Part shown: positions 16,997 through 25,391 of the stretch, in pieces | How the letters are laid out: every line of letters starts with the position of its first letter | Numbering within the stretch: position 1 is the first letter of the stretch | Assembly: GCA_002420005.1 (NCBI GenBank) | Contig: DIHE01000156.1 | Location: 39,635 to 103,634 of the forward strand | Reading direction: 5' to 3' | Length of the DNA: 64,000 nucleotides | DNA from: Holophagales bacterium UBA5704 | GTDB lineage: Bacteria > Acidobacteriota > Thermoanaerobaculia > Multivoradales > UBA5704 | The notes under the pieces: model-generated | The model's database searches: none | Seen by the model: only the letters and a program-made list of their open reading frames with translations | What the model was told of the DNA's origin: nothing | Made by a program: the position numbers and the translations under genes

Positions 16997-17592
16997 TCCA
17001 CGAGCCCACCACGGTGCGCGACGAGACGGTCTGGCAACGGATGATTTCGCTCGACCAGGCGATCCTGCTCGCCGTCCGCCGCCTCGAATCTCCCGCCATG
17101 ACCCGCGTCATGCGGACCCTCACCCGCCTGGGCGACACCTCCACCTGGGTCGTCCTGGGCTTGGCGCTCATCGCGGCGGGCGGCCCGGGACCGCGCTATG
17201 GGACGCTGCTCGGCGGCGGTGCCTGCCTGGCCGTCGCCGCCTCGCAGGCTCTCAAGCGGATCTGCTGCCGCCCACGGCCGAGCTGCGGCATCGGCGGCTT
17301 CGCGGCGCTGGTGGAGAACCCGGATGCCTTCTCGTTTCCCTCCGGCCACACCGCGGCCTCGTTCGGCATCGCCGTCGCCCTGGCGGGCGAAGGGGACTGG
17401 CTCGGCGGCCTCGTCCTTTCCCTGGCGAGCGGCATCGCCCTCTCGCGCGTCTATCTCGGCGCCCACTACCCTCTCGACGTGGCGGCCGGCGTCGTGGTCG
17501 GCGCGACCTGCGGCCTGCTGGCCCGGCTGCTCCTCGCCGGGCTCCCCCTGCTCTCTCTTCTGGGAATCGCCCTGCTTGGCCCCGGGGCCTGA
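16993..17592 (+). CDS. PAP2-family membrane phosphatase
   Basis: 199 residues. The three phosphatase signature parts are present: KRICCRPRP (K-x6-RP), FPSGHTA, and SRVYLGAHYPLD. Four to five hydrophobic helices surround them. The family removes phosphate from lipid phosphates such as phosphatidic acid, undecaprenyl diphosphate or lipid A. ATG 16993 overlaps the previous stop in an ATGA, so translation is coupled to the GT21 gene; this suggests a shared glycolipid or lipid-carrier pathway. The frame is open further upstream but that part is antisense-like shadow of the GT21 gene. Confidence 0.88.
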   Translation: MIHEPTTVRDETVWQRMISLDQAILLAVRRLESPAMTRVMRTLTRLGDTSTWVVLGLALIAAGGPGPRYGTLLGGGACLAVAASQALKRICCRPRPSCGIGGFAALVENPDAFSFPSGHTAASFGIAVALAGEGDWLGGLVLSLASGIALSRVYLGAHYPLDVAAGVVVGATCGLLARLLLAGLPLLSLLGIALLGPGA

Positions 17593-18988
17593 GACGGCGG
17601 CGACGGCGCGTCTCCCCCTGGTCGCCGGGGTGGCCATGGGCTACGGGCATCTGCGGGCCGCCCGGGCGGTGTCGGACGCACTCGGCACCGAGACCCTCCA
17701 CGTCGACCGCCCCCCGCTGGTGACGCCCGACGAACAGAGGCTCTGGGAAGCCTCGCGCCGTTTCTATGAGGCGACCTCCCGCGCCTCCCAGCTTCCGCTG
17801 GTCGGGGCACCGCTGCGCATCCTCCTCGAAACGATGACCCGCATCCCCCACCTCTACCCGCATCGCGACCTCTCCGCCCCGACCCTGGAGTGCCTGTCCC
17901 TCCAGCGGCTCATCCGGAAAGGCCTGGGGCGTGGCCTGGCCCAGCGGGCCGCGGAGAGCGGCCGGCCTTTGCTGACCACCTTCTACGCCTCGGCGATCAG
18001 CGCCGACCACCACGGCGGCACCGAACCGATCTACTGCGTGGTCACCGATTCCGACATCCATCGCATCTGGGTGCCGATGCACCCGGCCCGCTCACGCATC
18101 ATCTACCTGGCACCGACCCGGCGGGCGGTGCAGCGGTTGCGGGCGTACGGCGTGCCGCGCGAGCAGATCGAGCAGACCGGCTTCCCGCTCCCCCACGAGC
18201 TGCTGGGCGGGCCGGATCTGCCGATGCTGCAGCGCAACCTGGCCGCCCGGCTGGTGCGCCTCGACCGCAAGAAGGTGTTCCGCAGCCAGGCGCGCAACGA
18301 GATCCAGCACTTCCTGGGCGACCTGCCGGCCGAGCAGGAGGGGCGCGCCCCGCTCGCCCTGTTCAGCGTCGGCGGCGCCGGTGCCCAGGCGGAGCTGGCG
18401 CGCTCCCTGCTGCGCAGCCTGAAACCCCTCCTCGTCGAGGGCCGCCTGCGGCTCTGCCTCGCGGCCGGCGTACGGCAGGAGGTGGCCGGCCGGTTTCTCG
18501 ACTGGATCGACGCGGCGGGCCTGGGGAACCACCTGGGGCCGGCGGAGACCGCCGTGGTGAGCGTGATGGCCGAAGAGTCGCTCGACACCTACTTCCCGCG
18601 CTTCAACCAGCTCCTCGCCACCACCGACGTCCTGTGGACCAAGCCGAGCGAGATGACCTTCTACGCGGCGCTCGGCCTCCCCCTCGTCCTCAGCTCCGCC
18701 GTCGGCCACCACGAGGCCTACAACCGGCGCTGGGCGATCGAGAACGGTGGCGGCCTGAAGCAGCGGCACCCCGACTACGCCGGCTTCTGGATCCGCGAAT
18801 GGCTCGCCGAAGGAACCCTCGCCGCGGCGGCCTGGTTCGGCTTCCTGCGCTTCCCGAAGTTCGGGCTCTATCAAATCCTGGAGAGGATCGGCGTCCCCTG
18901 GACGCCCCCCGGGGCGAGTGCCACCAGCTCGGCGTCGGAGAGCCGGCCGGCCATGCCCGTGGCGGCCTCGCTGAACACCCGCAGGTAG
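17576..18988 (+). CDS. Putative GT-B glycosyltransferase (MGDG-synthase-like)
   Basis: About 470 residues. The N-terminus reads LPLVAGVAMGYGHLRAARAV, the G-x-G-H motif of GT-B enzymes such as monogalactosyldiacylglycerol synthase and MurG. Other GT-B-like points are 'YCVVTDSDIH' (acceptor side), 'PLALFSVGGAGAQAELA' (linker to the donor domain) and 'WTKPSEMTFYAALGLPLVLS' (donor site). It is third in a tight GT21-PAP2-GT cluster, consistent with glycolipid assembly. The start is uncertain: TTG 17576 keeps the first strand but overlaps PAP2 by 17 nt; GTG 17630 would cut into that strand. Its last 118 nt overlap the 3' end of mtaB on the other strand. Confidence 0.65.
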   Translation: MAPGPETAATARLPLVAGVAMGYGHLRAARAVSDALGTETLHVDRPPLVTPDEQRLWEASRRFYEATSRASQLPLVGAPLRILLETMTRIPHLYPHRDLSAPTLECLSLQRLIRKGLGRGLAQRAAESGRPLLTTFYASAISADHHGGTEPIYCVVTDSDIHRIWVPMHPARSRIIYLAPTRRAVQRLRAYGVPREQIEQTGFPLPHELLGGPDLPMLQRNLAARLVRLDRKKVFRSQARNEIQHFLGDLPAEQEGRAPLALFSVGGAGAQAELARSLLRSLKPLLVEGRLRLCLAAGVRQEVAGRFLDWIDAAGLGNHLGPAETAVVSVMAEESLDTYFPRFNQLLATTDVLWTKPSEMTFYAALGLPLVLSSAVGHHEAYNRRWAIENGGGLKQRHPDYAGFWIREWLAEGTLAAAAWFGFLRFPKFGLYQILERIGVPWTPPGASATSSASESRPAMPVAASLNTRR

Positions 18989-20142
18989 TTGTCGGTCAGA
19001 CCGTGCCCCAGGCCGCCGCGCGGACGCTCCCACAGGACCGTCGCGCGGGAGCCCAGGAGCGACCGGTGGAACGCCAGCTCCCCTTCGGCCGCCGCGGCGA
19101 GGAGGCGGGCCATCCGTTCCTTTTTGATCTCCGGAGAGACCTGCCCCGGCAGCCCTGCCGCTTCGGTCCCCTCACGGGGCGAGAAGGGGAAGGCGTGCAC
19201 CTTGGCGAAGTGGGCGGCGGCCACGAACGCGAGGCTCGCGGCGAAGTCCCCCTCGCTCTCACCGGGGAAGCCGGCGATCACGTCGGTGGTGATCCCCACC
19301 CCGGGGATGGCGGCGCGCACCCGCTCCAGCAGCCGGCCATAGGACGCGGCGGTGTACGGCCGCCGCATGCGGCGCAAGGTGGCGGTCGCTCCGCTCTGCA
19401 GCGACAGATGGAGATGGCGGCAGAGACGCCGGTCATCCCAGAGGGCGAGGAGGCGCTCGTCGAGATCCCAGGGGGCGATCGAGGTGAGGCGCAGGCGGGG
19501 CACCGCGCACTCGGCGAGCACCGCGCGCACCAGGTCGACGAGCCGCCGTCCGGCGGGGTCGCGCCAAGCCGAGATCTGCACCCCGGTGAGCACGATCTCG
19601 GCAAACCCGGCCTCCGCCAAGGCGCGCACCTCCGCCACCACCGCCTCCAGGGGACGGCTCTGCTGCCGGCCGCGGGTTGCAGGGATGATGCAGAAGGCGC
19701 ACCGCATGTTGCAGCCGTCCTCGACCTTCACCAGGGCGCGCGTCGAGCCCACGGACACCGGCAGGTAGGGAAGGTCCGGCGCCGCGTCCCCTTCACCCCC
19801 TTCCCCGAACGCGGTGCGGATCTTCTCGGCCAGCAGGTGCTTCTCGGCGTTCGGCACCACCAGATCGACGCCCGCGATGCGCGCCGCCGCCGCCGGCTCT
19901 CCGGTGGACCAGCAGCCGGTGACCACCGTGCGAAGCCCGGGCCGGATCCGGGCGCCGCGCCCGGCGGCCTTGCGCGAGTCGCGCGCCGCCTGGTGGGTCA
20001 CCGTGCAGGTGTTCAGCACGTGCAGGTCGGCCTCCTCCAGCGATTCCACGAGGCGGTGGCCGGCGGTCACCAGCTCGCGGGCCAGACGTTCGGACTCCGC
20101 CTGGTTCAGTTTGCAGCCGAGGTGGGTCAGACAGATGCGCAC
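18871..20142 (-). CDS. mtaB: tRNA t6A37 methylthiotransferase MtaB
   Basis: 423 residues, GTG start. MiaB/MtaB layout: an N-terminal UPF0004 domain with the three cluster cysteines (THLGCKLNQAE; LNTCTVTHQA; VTGCWS), the radical SAM motif CNMRCAFC (about 144-151), 'LTGVQISAW' and the 'SGATATLRRMRRPY' region, and a TRAM-like end. The 'LGCKLNQAE' start is characteristic of MtaB rather than MiaB (which reads 'GCQMN'). It adds a methylthio group to N6-threonylcarbamoyladenosine 37 of tRNAs. Its 3' end overlaps the glycosyltransferase coding on the plus strand by 118 nt. Confidence 0.9.
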   Translation of the reverse strand: MRICLTHLGCKLNQAESERLARELVTAGHRLVESLEEADLHVLNTCTVTHQAARDSRKAAGRGARIRPGLRTVVTGCWSTGEPAAAARIAGVDLVVPNAEKHLLAEKIRTAFGEGGEGDAAPDLPYLPVSVGSTRALVKVEDGCNMRCAFCIIPATRGRQQSRPLEAVVAEVRALAEAGFAEIVLTGVQISAWRDPAGRRLVDLVRAVLAECAVPRLRLTSIAPWDLDERLLALWDDRRLCRHLHLSLQSGATATLRRMRRPYTAASYGRLLERVRAAIPGVGITTDVIAGFPGESEGDFAASLAFVAAAHFAKVHAFPFSPREGTEAAGLPGQVSPEIKKERMARLLAAAAEGELAFHRSLLGSRATVLWERPRGGLGHGLTDNYLRVFSEAATGMAGRLSDAELVALAPGGVQGTPILSRI

Positions 20143-20195
20143 CCGGGAATTCTAGTCGCGTCCGCCCTCGTTGTCGGTGGCGCGAGGATCGGTGA

Positions 20196-21479
20196 ATGCG
20201 CAGAGGCCTCCAGACCATCGTCCCCCTGACCCTCGGCACCCTGTGGGCTGCCACCCTTCTCGCGCCGCATCCGGTGCATGGCGCCGCGAGCGACCGGGCG
20301 GTCAACGAGCAGTCGCAGGTCCGCCTGATCACCCCGTACCGCACCGCGCCCCCCGACGGGGAGGTCCGCCTCGGCCTCCACTTCAAGCTCGCCCCCGGCT
20401 GGCACGTCTACTGGAAGAACAGCGGCGACGCCGGGTTCCCCCCGGTCGTCGTGTTCGGCGAGACCCCCGGGCTCAGCGCGCCCGAGCTTCTCTGGCCGGC
20501 CCCCGAGCGCTTCGAGCTGCCGGGAGACCTGGTGGCCTTCGGCTACGCGGACGAGGTGGTCTACCCGCTGCGCACCCGCCGCACCGCAGGCCCGGGAACC
20601 GCCCTCTCCCTCTCCGCCGACGTCGACTATCTCGTCTGCGACGACGAGGAGTGCCTCCCCTACCGCTACACCCTGAAGCTCGATCAGCCGCTCGCCGCCA
20701 CAGGTCCGGCGGAGCCCGACCCCGCCACCGAGCCGCTGGTCACCACCTGGTGGAACCGGGTGCCGGTCTCCGCCGAGGCGCTCGCCGGCGTGACCACCTC
20801 CGCCGCCCTGGTGGACCGGGGCACGGCGGGACCGGCCCTGGAGGTGCGGGTGGACGGCGTGCAGTCCGGGACCTCTCCCGGCCTGTTCCTGGAGAGCCAC
20901 GAGGCGTTCGACACCGGCCGCCCCGAGGCCGGGCCGACGGAGGAGGGCGTCGTCCTGCGCGTACCCCTGCGCCCCAAGGTGGCCGGGCAGCCCCTGCCGA
21001 AGGAGAGCTCTTTCGCCTGGACCGTCACAGGGCTCCTGCACGAGGGACGGCCGGTGAGCGTGGAGGCGCGGCAGACCGTCCCTCTGCGCGCCGGCACCCC
21101 GCAGGAGCCGACCGGCGGCGCCGCCTCCTCACCGGCCCGCCCTGTGCTCACCGCCCTGGGCGCGGCGGGCGCCCTGCTGCTGGCCCTGTGGCTCTGGGGC
21201 CTCCTCGCTCCACGAACCGCTCCGGAAACCCGGCCCGGCCGCGAGGCCTGGGGCTTCGTCTCCGCGGCGGCGGTCCTGGGTCTTCTCTACGTCCTCTCCC
21301 GGCAGGTCACCTTCGAAGGGCTCGCCTGGATCGAGCTGTCCCTGCTGGCCATGGCCTTGTGCGCCTGGCTCCGCCGCCGCGCGGCGAGCCGGCCCGCGCT
21401 CCGGCACGCCCTGGGCCTCGGCCTGCTGGTCTGTACCCTCGCCGTTCTCTGGCTGGCCGGCCACAACCGGCTGCCCTGA
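20196..21479 (+). CDS. Membrane-anchored DsbD N-terminal-domain-like protein
   Basis: 427 residues: signal peptide (about 1-30), then a beta-rich periplasmic domain with 'FKLAPGWHVYWKNSGDAGFPP' and VCDDEECLPY (two Cys at about 149/154), diagnostic of the DsbD/ScsB N-terminal (alpha) domain, which passes electrons to periplasmic thiol partners. The C-terminal part has four hydrophobic helices but no CcdA-type Cys pair and no thioredoxin domain. So this is not a complete DsbD; the electron donor across the membrane is missing here. 27 nt before the secreted thioredoxin-fold protein, a probable partner. Confidence 0.78.
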   Translation: MRRGLQTIVPLTLGTLWAATLLAPHPVHGAASDRAVNEQSQVRLITPYRTAPPDGEVRLGLHFKLAPGWHVYWKNSGDAGFPPVVVFGETPGLSAPELLWPAPERFELPGDLVAFGYADEVVYPLRTRRTAGPGTALSLSADVDYLVCDDEECLPYRYTLKLDQPLAATGPAEPDPATEPLVTTWWNRVPVSAEALAGVTTSAALVDRGTAGPALEVRVDGVQSGTSPGLFLESHEAFDTGRPEAGPTEEGVVLRVPLRPKVAGQPLPKESSFAWTVTGLLHEGRPVSVEARQTVPLRAGTPQEPTGGAASSPARPVLTALGAAGALLLALWLWGLLAPRTAPETRPGREAWGFVSAAAVLGLLYVLSRQVTFEGLAWIELSLLAMALCAWLRRRAASRPALRHALGLGLLVCTLAVLWLAGHNRLP

Positions 21480-21506
21480 TCCCGTTTTTCCCCACAGGAG
21501 GAATCG

Positions 21507-22112
21507 ATGCGCAGCAACCGTACGACGTCCGCGACGCTCCTGCTCCTCACCGGCCTGACCCTGGCCGCCCTTCCCGCCTTCGCCACCGGTGCCGTCGGCG
21601 ACAAAGCCCCCGACTTCTCTCTCAAGGGGGTGGACGGCAAGACCGTTTCGCTCGCCGATCTGAAGGGGCGCGTGGTCGTGCTGGAGTGGATCAACCCGAA
21701 TTGCCCCTTCTCCGACCGCCACGTCCGCGAAAAGACGATGACCACCCTGAACAAGAAGTACGGCCAGGTGGTCTGGCTCGGCATCAACAGCACCAACCCG
21801 GGCCACCGCGACTTCCTGAAGCCGGCCGACCACCTCGCCTACAATCAGAAGAACGGCATCACCTATTCGGTGCTCTACGACGAGACCGGCCAGGTCGGCA
21901 AGGCGTACGACGCCAAGACCACCCCGCACCTCTACATCATCGACGAACAGGGAAAGATCGTCTACAACGGCGCGATCGATGACGATCCGAGCGGCCGCAA
22001 GGGGATGCCGGAGCGCGTCAACTACGTCGATGGCGGCCTCGCCGAAGAGCTGGCCTCCAAGCCGGTCGACCCCGCCTCCACCAAGCCGTACGGCTGCAGC
22101 ATCAAGTACTAG
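21507..22112 (+). CDS. Secreted thioredoxin-fold protein (redoxin/AhpC-TSA-like)
   Basis: 201 residues. Signal peptide 1-26 or so (AALPAFATG), then 'GDKAPDFSLKGVDGKTVSLADLKG' and 'VVVLEWINPNCPFSDRH', the redoxin/TlpA fold. The active site keeps one Cys (NPNCPF) and lacks the resolving Cys of C-x-x-C, so it resembles a peroxiredoxin-like or one-Cys member. A second Cys is at the extreme C-terminus (YGCSIKY), available for an intramolecular disulfide. 'TTPHLYIIDEQG' carries the cis-Pro. AGGAGG precedes the ATG. It is co-oriented with, and close to, the DsbD-N-like gene. Confidence 0.85.
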   Translation: MRSNRTTSATLLLLTGLTLAALPAFATGAVGDKAPDFSLKGVDGKTVSLADLKGRVVVLEWINPNCPFSDRHVREKTMTTLNKKYGQVVWLGINSTNPGHRDFLKPADHLAYNQKNGITYSVLYDETGQVGKAYDAKTTPHLYIIDEQGKIVYNGAIDDDPSGRKGMPERVNYVDGGLAEELASKPVDPASTKPYGCSIKY

Positions 22113-22131
22113 CCGTCTCTCCCTTCCTTTT

Positions 22132-22164
22132 GGATCGGACGGATCGATCGAATCCGTCCGATCC
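22132..22164. terminator. 13-bp perfect hairpin after the redoxin gene
   Basis: GGATCGGACGGAT and its exact complement are separated by a 7-nt loop; it starts 20 nt after the stop. There is no T-tract after it, so termination may be Rho-assisted. The same words (CCGTCCGATC, ATCCGATCCGTCC) recur inside the coding sequence of the AMP-ligase at 50561-50594. Confidence 0.5.
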
Positions 22165-22167
22165 GCC

Positions 22168-22197
22168 TTGACCCCACCCCTCCTGGTCCGTTACAAT
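22168..22197 (+). promoter_or_regulatory. Sigma-70-like promoter for the small protein/kinase pair
   Basis: TTGACC (22168-22173), an 18-nt spacer and TACAAT (22192-22197). The predicted start is near 22204, leaving a leader of about 100 nt before the AAGGAGGG ribosome site and ATG 22303. Confidence 0.5.
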
Positions 22198-22302
22198 TAG
22201 CCCTCACTGAAACACATCCGATTCGATCTTTTCTGGCGCTGATCTCGCGAGACGCAAGAACGCACTTCGAGGCGCACAGCCTCGACCAAGGAGGGATTTC
22301 TG

Positions 22303-22647
22303 ATGCCGGCAGCAAGCTTGGAAGACACGTCGTATTCGCAGGAAGGAATCATGGCCCAGATCTGGATCGCCTTCGGCCAGGGGACCGGCGCGGTGCGGGT
22401 CTCGCAGAAGGCGGCCCTCGCCCTGCACACACGGTATTTCGCGCACATCGCCGTGTCCGGCGCCTTGGACGTCTGGGGAGCCCAGGCCATGCAGGTGCTG
22501 GAACGCATCCGCACCATCGGCCGGGTGGCGGCTCTGCGGGCGACGGAGCGTGGCGACTCCACCATCTCGGCGGCCGACGTCGAAGGTGCCATGCTTCTCG
22601 TGGAAAGTGAGTCGGATACGAGCTACTGCCCACCCAAGGGTGGATGA
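22303..22647 (+). CDS. Small protein with a histone-fold-like C-terminal half, upstream of a kinase
   Basis: 114 residues, with AAGGAGGG before the ATG. No confident family. Residues about 33-50 form a short helix, 58-85 a long helix (VWGAQAMQVLERIRTIGRVA...), then TISAADVEGAMLLVE. This is the helix 2-loop-helix 3 pattern of histone folds, in which T-[IV]-x-A-x-D-[VI] opens helix 3. It is not basic, so DNA binding as in classical histones is not indicated; dimerisation is possible. It lies 33 nt upstream of the membrane kinase gene, probably in the same transcript. The function is unknown and the histone-fold reading is by eye. Confidence 0.6.
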   Translation: MPAASLEDTSYSQEGIMAQIWIAFGQGTGAVRVSQKAALALHTRYFAHIAVSGALDVWGAQAMQVLERIRTIGRVAALRATERGDSTISAADVEGAMLLVESESDTSYCPPKGG

Positions 22648-22680
22648 CTCGACACCCCCGAACCGACCACCCATCTGATC

Positions 22681-25314
22681 GTGAAGTCGTTCATCTGGAC
22701 GCGGCTGTTCCCCTCTTTGGCCCTCTTCAAGCTGGCGGCGGGGCTGGCCGCGTTCTTCCTCGCCTACGGAAGCGCCGAGAGCCAGGACCCCCGATTCCCG
22801 TACTTCCTGTACCTGGCCTTCATCGTGGAGCTCGGGGTCCCCGCCCTGCTCCTTCTCGCCGGCGGACGCGGCGATGCGCGGGCGGTCGCTCTGGGCAGCT
22901 TCTTCTTGATGGGAATCACCGCCTGGTGCAATCGTCCCCTCGCCCTCGCCTCGGCGCAGCTCGGTGGCGCCGGGCTGTTCCAGATCGCAGCCGCATTGAA
23001 GCTCGACTGTCTGACCGCCTTCTATATCTGGCGGTTCGTCCGCGAGTTCCCGGTCCCGACCCGGACGCCGGCCCGACGACTGGTCGACCTGATGGTCCGG
23101 GCGAGCGGTGCCCTGGGGCTCTTTCTCCTGGTGTCCAATCTCATTCTGGGCCTGGTCAACCGCCCGCTGCTTCCCGCGGCCCTGCGCGACGCCTTGGCCG
23201 GGCTCGCCCCGATGCGCAGCATGGGCCTGTACTACAGCCTTCTGATGCCTGCGATCGCAGCGGCTCTGGCCCACTTGATCTGGAAAGGACGTTCGCTGCA
23301 GGACGACGAATACCGCCGGGTGCGCATCTTTCTCCTCGGGATCGCCATCGGATTCGGGCCCATGCTGCTCGACGTGTTGGCGGAGCTCTTCATCCTCCCC
23401 TACCGCTCCATCGCGGACACCCGGCCCGGCCTCCGGCTCGCCACGGTCCTGACCTTCAGCTTCTGTACCCTCGCGATCCCCCTGTGCACCACCTACTCCG
23501 TGCTCGTCCACCGGGTGCTCGACGTGGAGCTGTTGGCCCGGCGGGCACTGCAGTACGCGCTGGCGAGAGCCTCCGCCCTGGCCCTCGCCATGGCACCGCT
23601 CGCAGCGCTGGCGTTCTACCTCTATGAGAACCGCGGCCGGACCCTGGTGGAGCTGTTCTCCGGCAGCCGTCTCCTGCTGCTGCTCACCGCCACCCTCGTG
23701 GGAGGCGCGGCGCTGCGCTATCGCCGTGGGCTGCTCGAAGCCATCGACCGCCGCTTCTTCCGCGAGCGCTATGACGCGCGGCAGATCCTCACCCTGCTGG
23801 TCGACCGCATCCGCTCCACCGCGGACGCGGCGAGCCTCGCCCACCTCATCGCCCGCGAGATCGACCTGGCCCTCCACCTGGAAGGGATCGCGCTGCTGGT
23901 CCTCGACCCCCGCGCAGGCATGCTCGCCGATCCTCTCCGGCGCACCCAGAAGCTCGACGCCTCTTCTCCTCTCGCCCTGCTCATCGCGAACGCCAGCGAG
24001 CCGCTCGCGACCGATCTCGAAAAACCCCGCTCTCCGGTGGCAGGTCTGCCGGACAAAGACCGCCACTGGCTGGTGGACAGCGGCTTTCGCCTGGCGGTGC
24101 CGATCCTGGCGCGCGACGGCGCGCTGCTCGGCCTGATCGGGCTCGGCGAGAAGAAGAGCGGGCTTCCCTACCTGCGCGAGGACCGCCAGCTCCTGCGCGC
24201 CGTGGCGAGCAGCGCCGCCTGGGTGTTGGAGCTGGCCCAGGCGCAATCCCTGGGGAGCCTCGGCTCGCCGCGCCGCGCGGGCCGGCAGGACGCCGAGCTC
24301 CCCCTGGAACCCGAGCCGGTGGTGGCGGCCGAGACCGCCAAGGAGTGTCCCCACTGCGGCGCCCTCTTCCCCACCTACACGGTGTTCTGCAGCCACTGCA
24401 GCCGCCGCCTGGAGCTGTCCCACGTGCCCTACGTCCTGCCCGGCAAGTTCCGCTTCGAGCGCCGCATCGGCTCGGGCGGCATGGGCGTCGTCTACCGCGG
24501 CGCCGACATCGCCCTGGGCCGGCCGGTGGCGGTCAAGACGCTGCGCCACGTCTCCCCGGAAGACGCCATGCGCCTGCGGCGGGAGGCGCGCACCGCCGCC
24601 GCCGTCTCGCACCGGCACCTCGCCCCGGTCTACGGCCTGGAGACCTGGAAGGGGACGCCGATGCTCATCCTGGAGCTGCTGGAAGGGGGGACGCTCACCC
24701 AGCGCATCGAGCGCGGCGGCCTGCCTCCCCTGGAGACGGTGGAGCTGGGGATCGCCATGGCCGATGCGCTCGCGACGCTCCACGGCGGCGACATCCTCCA
24801 CCGCGACATCAAGCCGAGCAACATCGGCTTCACCCGCGACGGCATCCCCAAGCTGATGGACTTCGGCATCGCCCGGGCCACCTTCGACCGGCGGCGCGAC
24901 CACCTGACCGACCCGTTCGTCGCGGACGAGGAGGATTCGCTCCTCTCCACCACCGCCTGGCCCCGCACGCCGAGCACCTTGTCGCTGTCGAAACAGCTCG
25001 TGGGGACGCTCGCCTACCTGTCGCCGGAAGCGCTCTCCGGCGAAACCCCTGATGCCTCCTTCGACCTCTGGGGCCTGTCCGTCGTGCTCTATGAGTGCCT
25101 GCTGGGGCGCAAGCTGTTCACCGGGGACGTCCACCAGGTGATGGCCCGCATCAAGCAGGGGCGCGTCCCCGAGATCTCCCTGGTGCTCCCGGACGTGGAT
25201 GAAGGCCTCGCCGACCTGTTCCGCACCACCCTCCACAAGAACCCCGCACGGCGCCTCGGCAGCGCGCGGGAGCTCAAGGAGCGGCTGGAAGGATTGCGGA
25301 TGCGGCTGGCGTGA
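22681..25314 (+). CDS. Membrane Ser/Thr protein kinase with GAF-like and zinc-ribbon domains
   Basis: 877 residues, GTG start. About 1-350 holds eight or so hydrophobic helices. About 365-530 is GAF-like (ARQILTLLVDRIRSTADAASL, 'LAVPILARDGALLGLIGLGEK'). A zinc ribbon CPHC...CSHC lies at about 556-574. The Ser/Thr kinase domain runs from about 590 to the end: GSGGMGVVYRG, 'VAVKTL', HRDIKPSN (about 708), MDFGIAR, 'GTLAYLSPEALSG'. All catalytic residues are present. The order sensor membrane-GAF-zinc ribbon-kinase has the kinase C-terminal, unlike most bacterial Ser/Thr kinases where the sensor follows the kinase. It probably signals from the inner membrane. Co-transcribed with the small protein before it. 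Confidence 0.88.
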   Translation: MKSFIWTRLFPSLALFKLAAGLAAFFLAYGSAESQDPRFPYFLYLAFIVELGVPALLLLAGGRGDARAVALGSFFLMGITAWCNRPLALASAQLGGAGLFQIAAALKLDCLTAFYIWRFVREFPVPTRTPARRLVDLMVRASGALGLFLLVSNLILGLVNRPLLPAALRDALAGLAPMRSMGLYYSLLMPAIAAALAHLIWKGRSLQDDEYRRVRIFLLGIAIGFGPMLLDVLAELFILPYRSIADTRPGLRLATVLTFSFCTLAIPLCTTYSVLVHRVLDVELLARRALQYALARASALALAMAPLAALAFYLYENRGRTLVELFSGSRLLLLLTATLVGGAALRYRRGLLEAIDRRFFRERYDARQILTLLVDRIRSTADAASLAHLIAREIDLALHLEGIALLVLDPRAGMLADPLRRTQKLDASSPLALLIANASEPLATDLEKPRSPVAGLPDKDRHWLVDSGFRLAVPILARDGALLGLIGLGEKKSGLPYLREDRQLLRAVASSAAWVLELAQAQSLGSLGSPRRAGRQDAELPLEPEPVVAAETAKECPHCGALFPTYTVFCSHCSRRLELSHVPYVLPGKFRFERRIGSGGMGVVYRGADIALGRPVAVKTLRHVSPEDAMRLRREARTAAAVSHRHLAPVYGLETWKGTPMLILELLEGGTLTQRIERGGLPPLETVELGIAMADALATLHGGDILHRDIKPSNIGFTRDGIPKLMDFGIARATFDRRRDHLTDPFVADEEDSLLSTTAWPRTPSTLSLSKQLVGTLAYLSPEALSGETPDASFDLWGLSVVLYECLLGRKLFTGDVHQVMARIKQGRVPEISLVLPDVDEGLADLFRTTLHKNPARRLGSARELKERLEGLRMRLA

Positions 25315-25391
25315 CCCTGCCGGAGCTCGAACCAAAAGGGAGCGAGCTCCCGAATGGTCAGCAGCGCCTGTGGGGGGGGTGGGCTGCTGAG

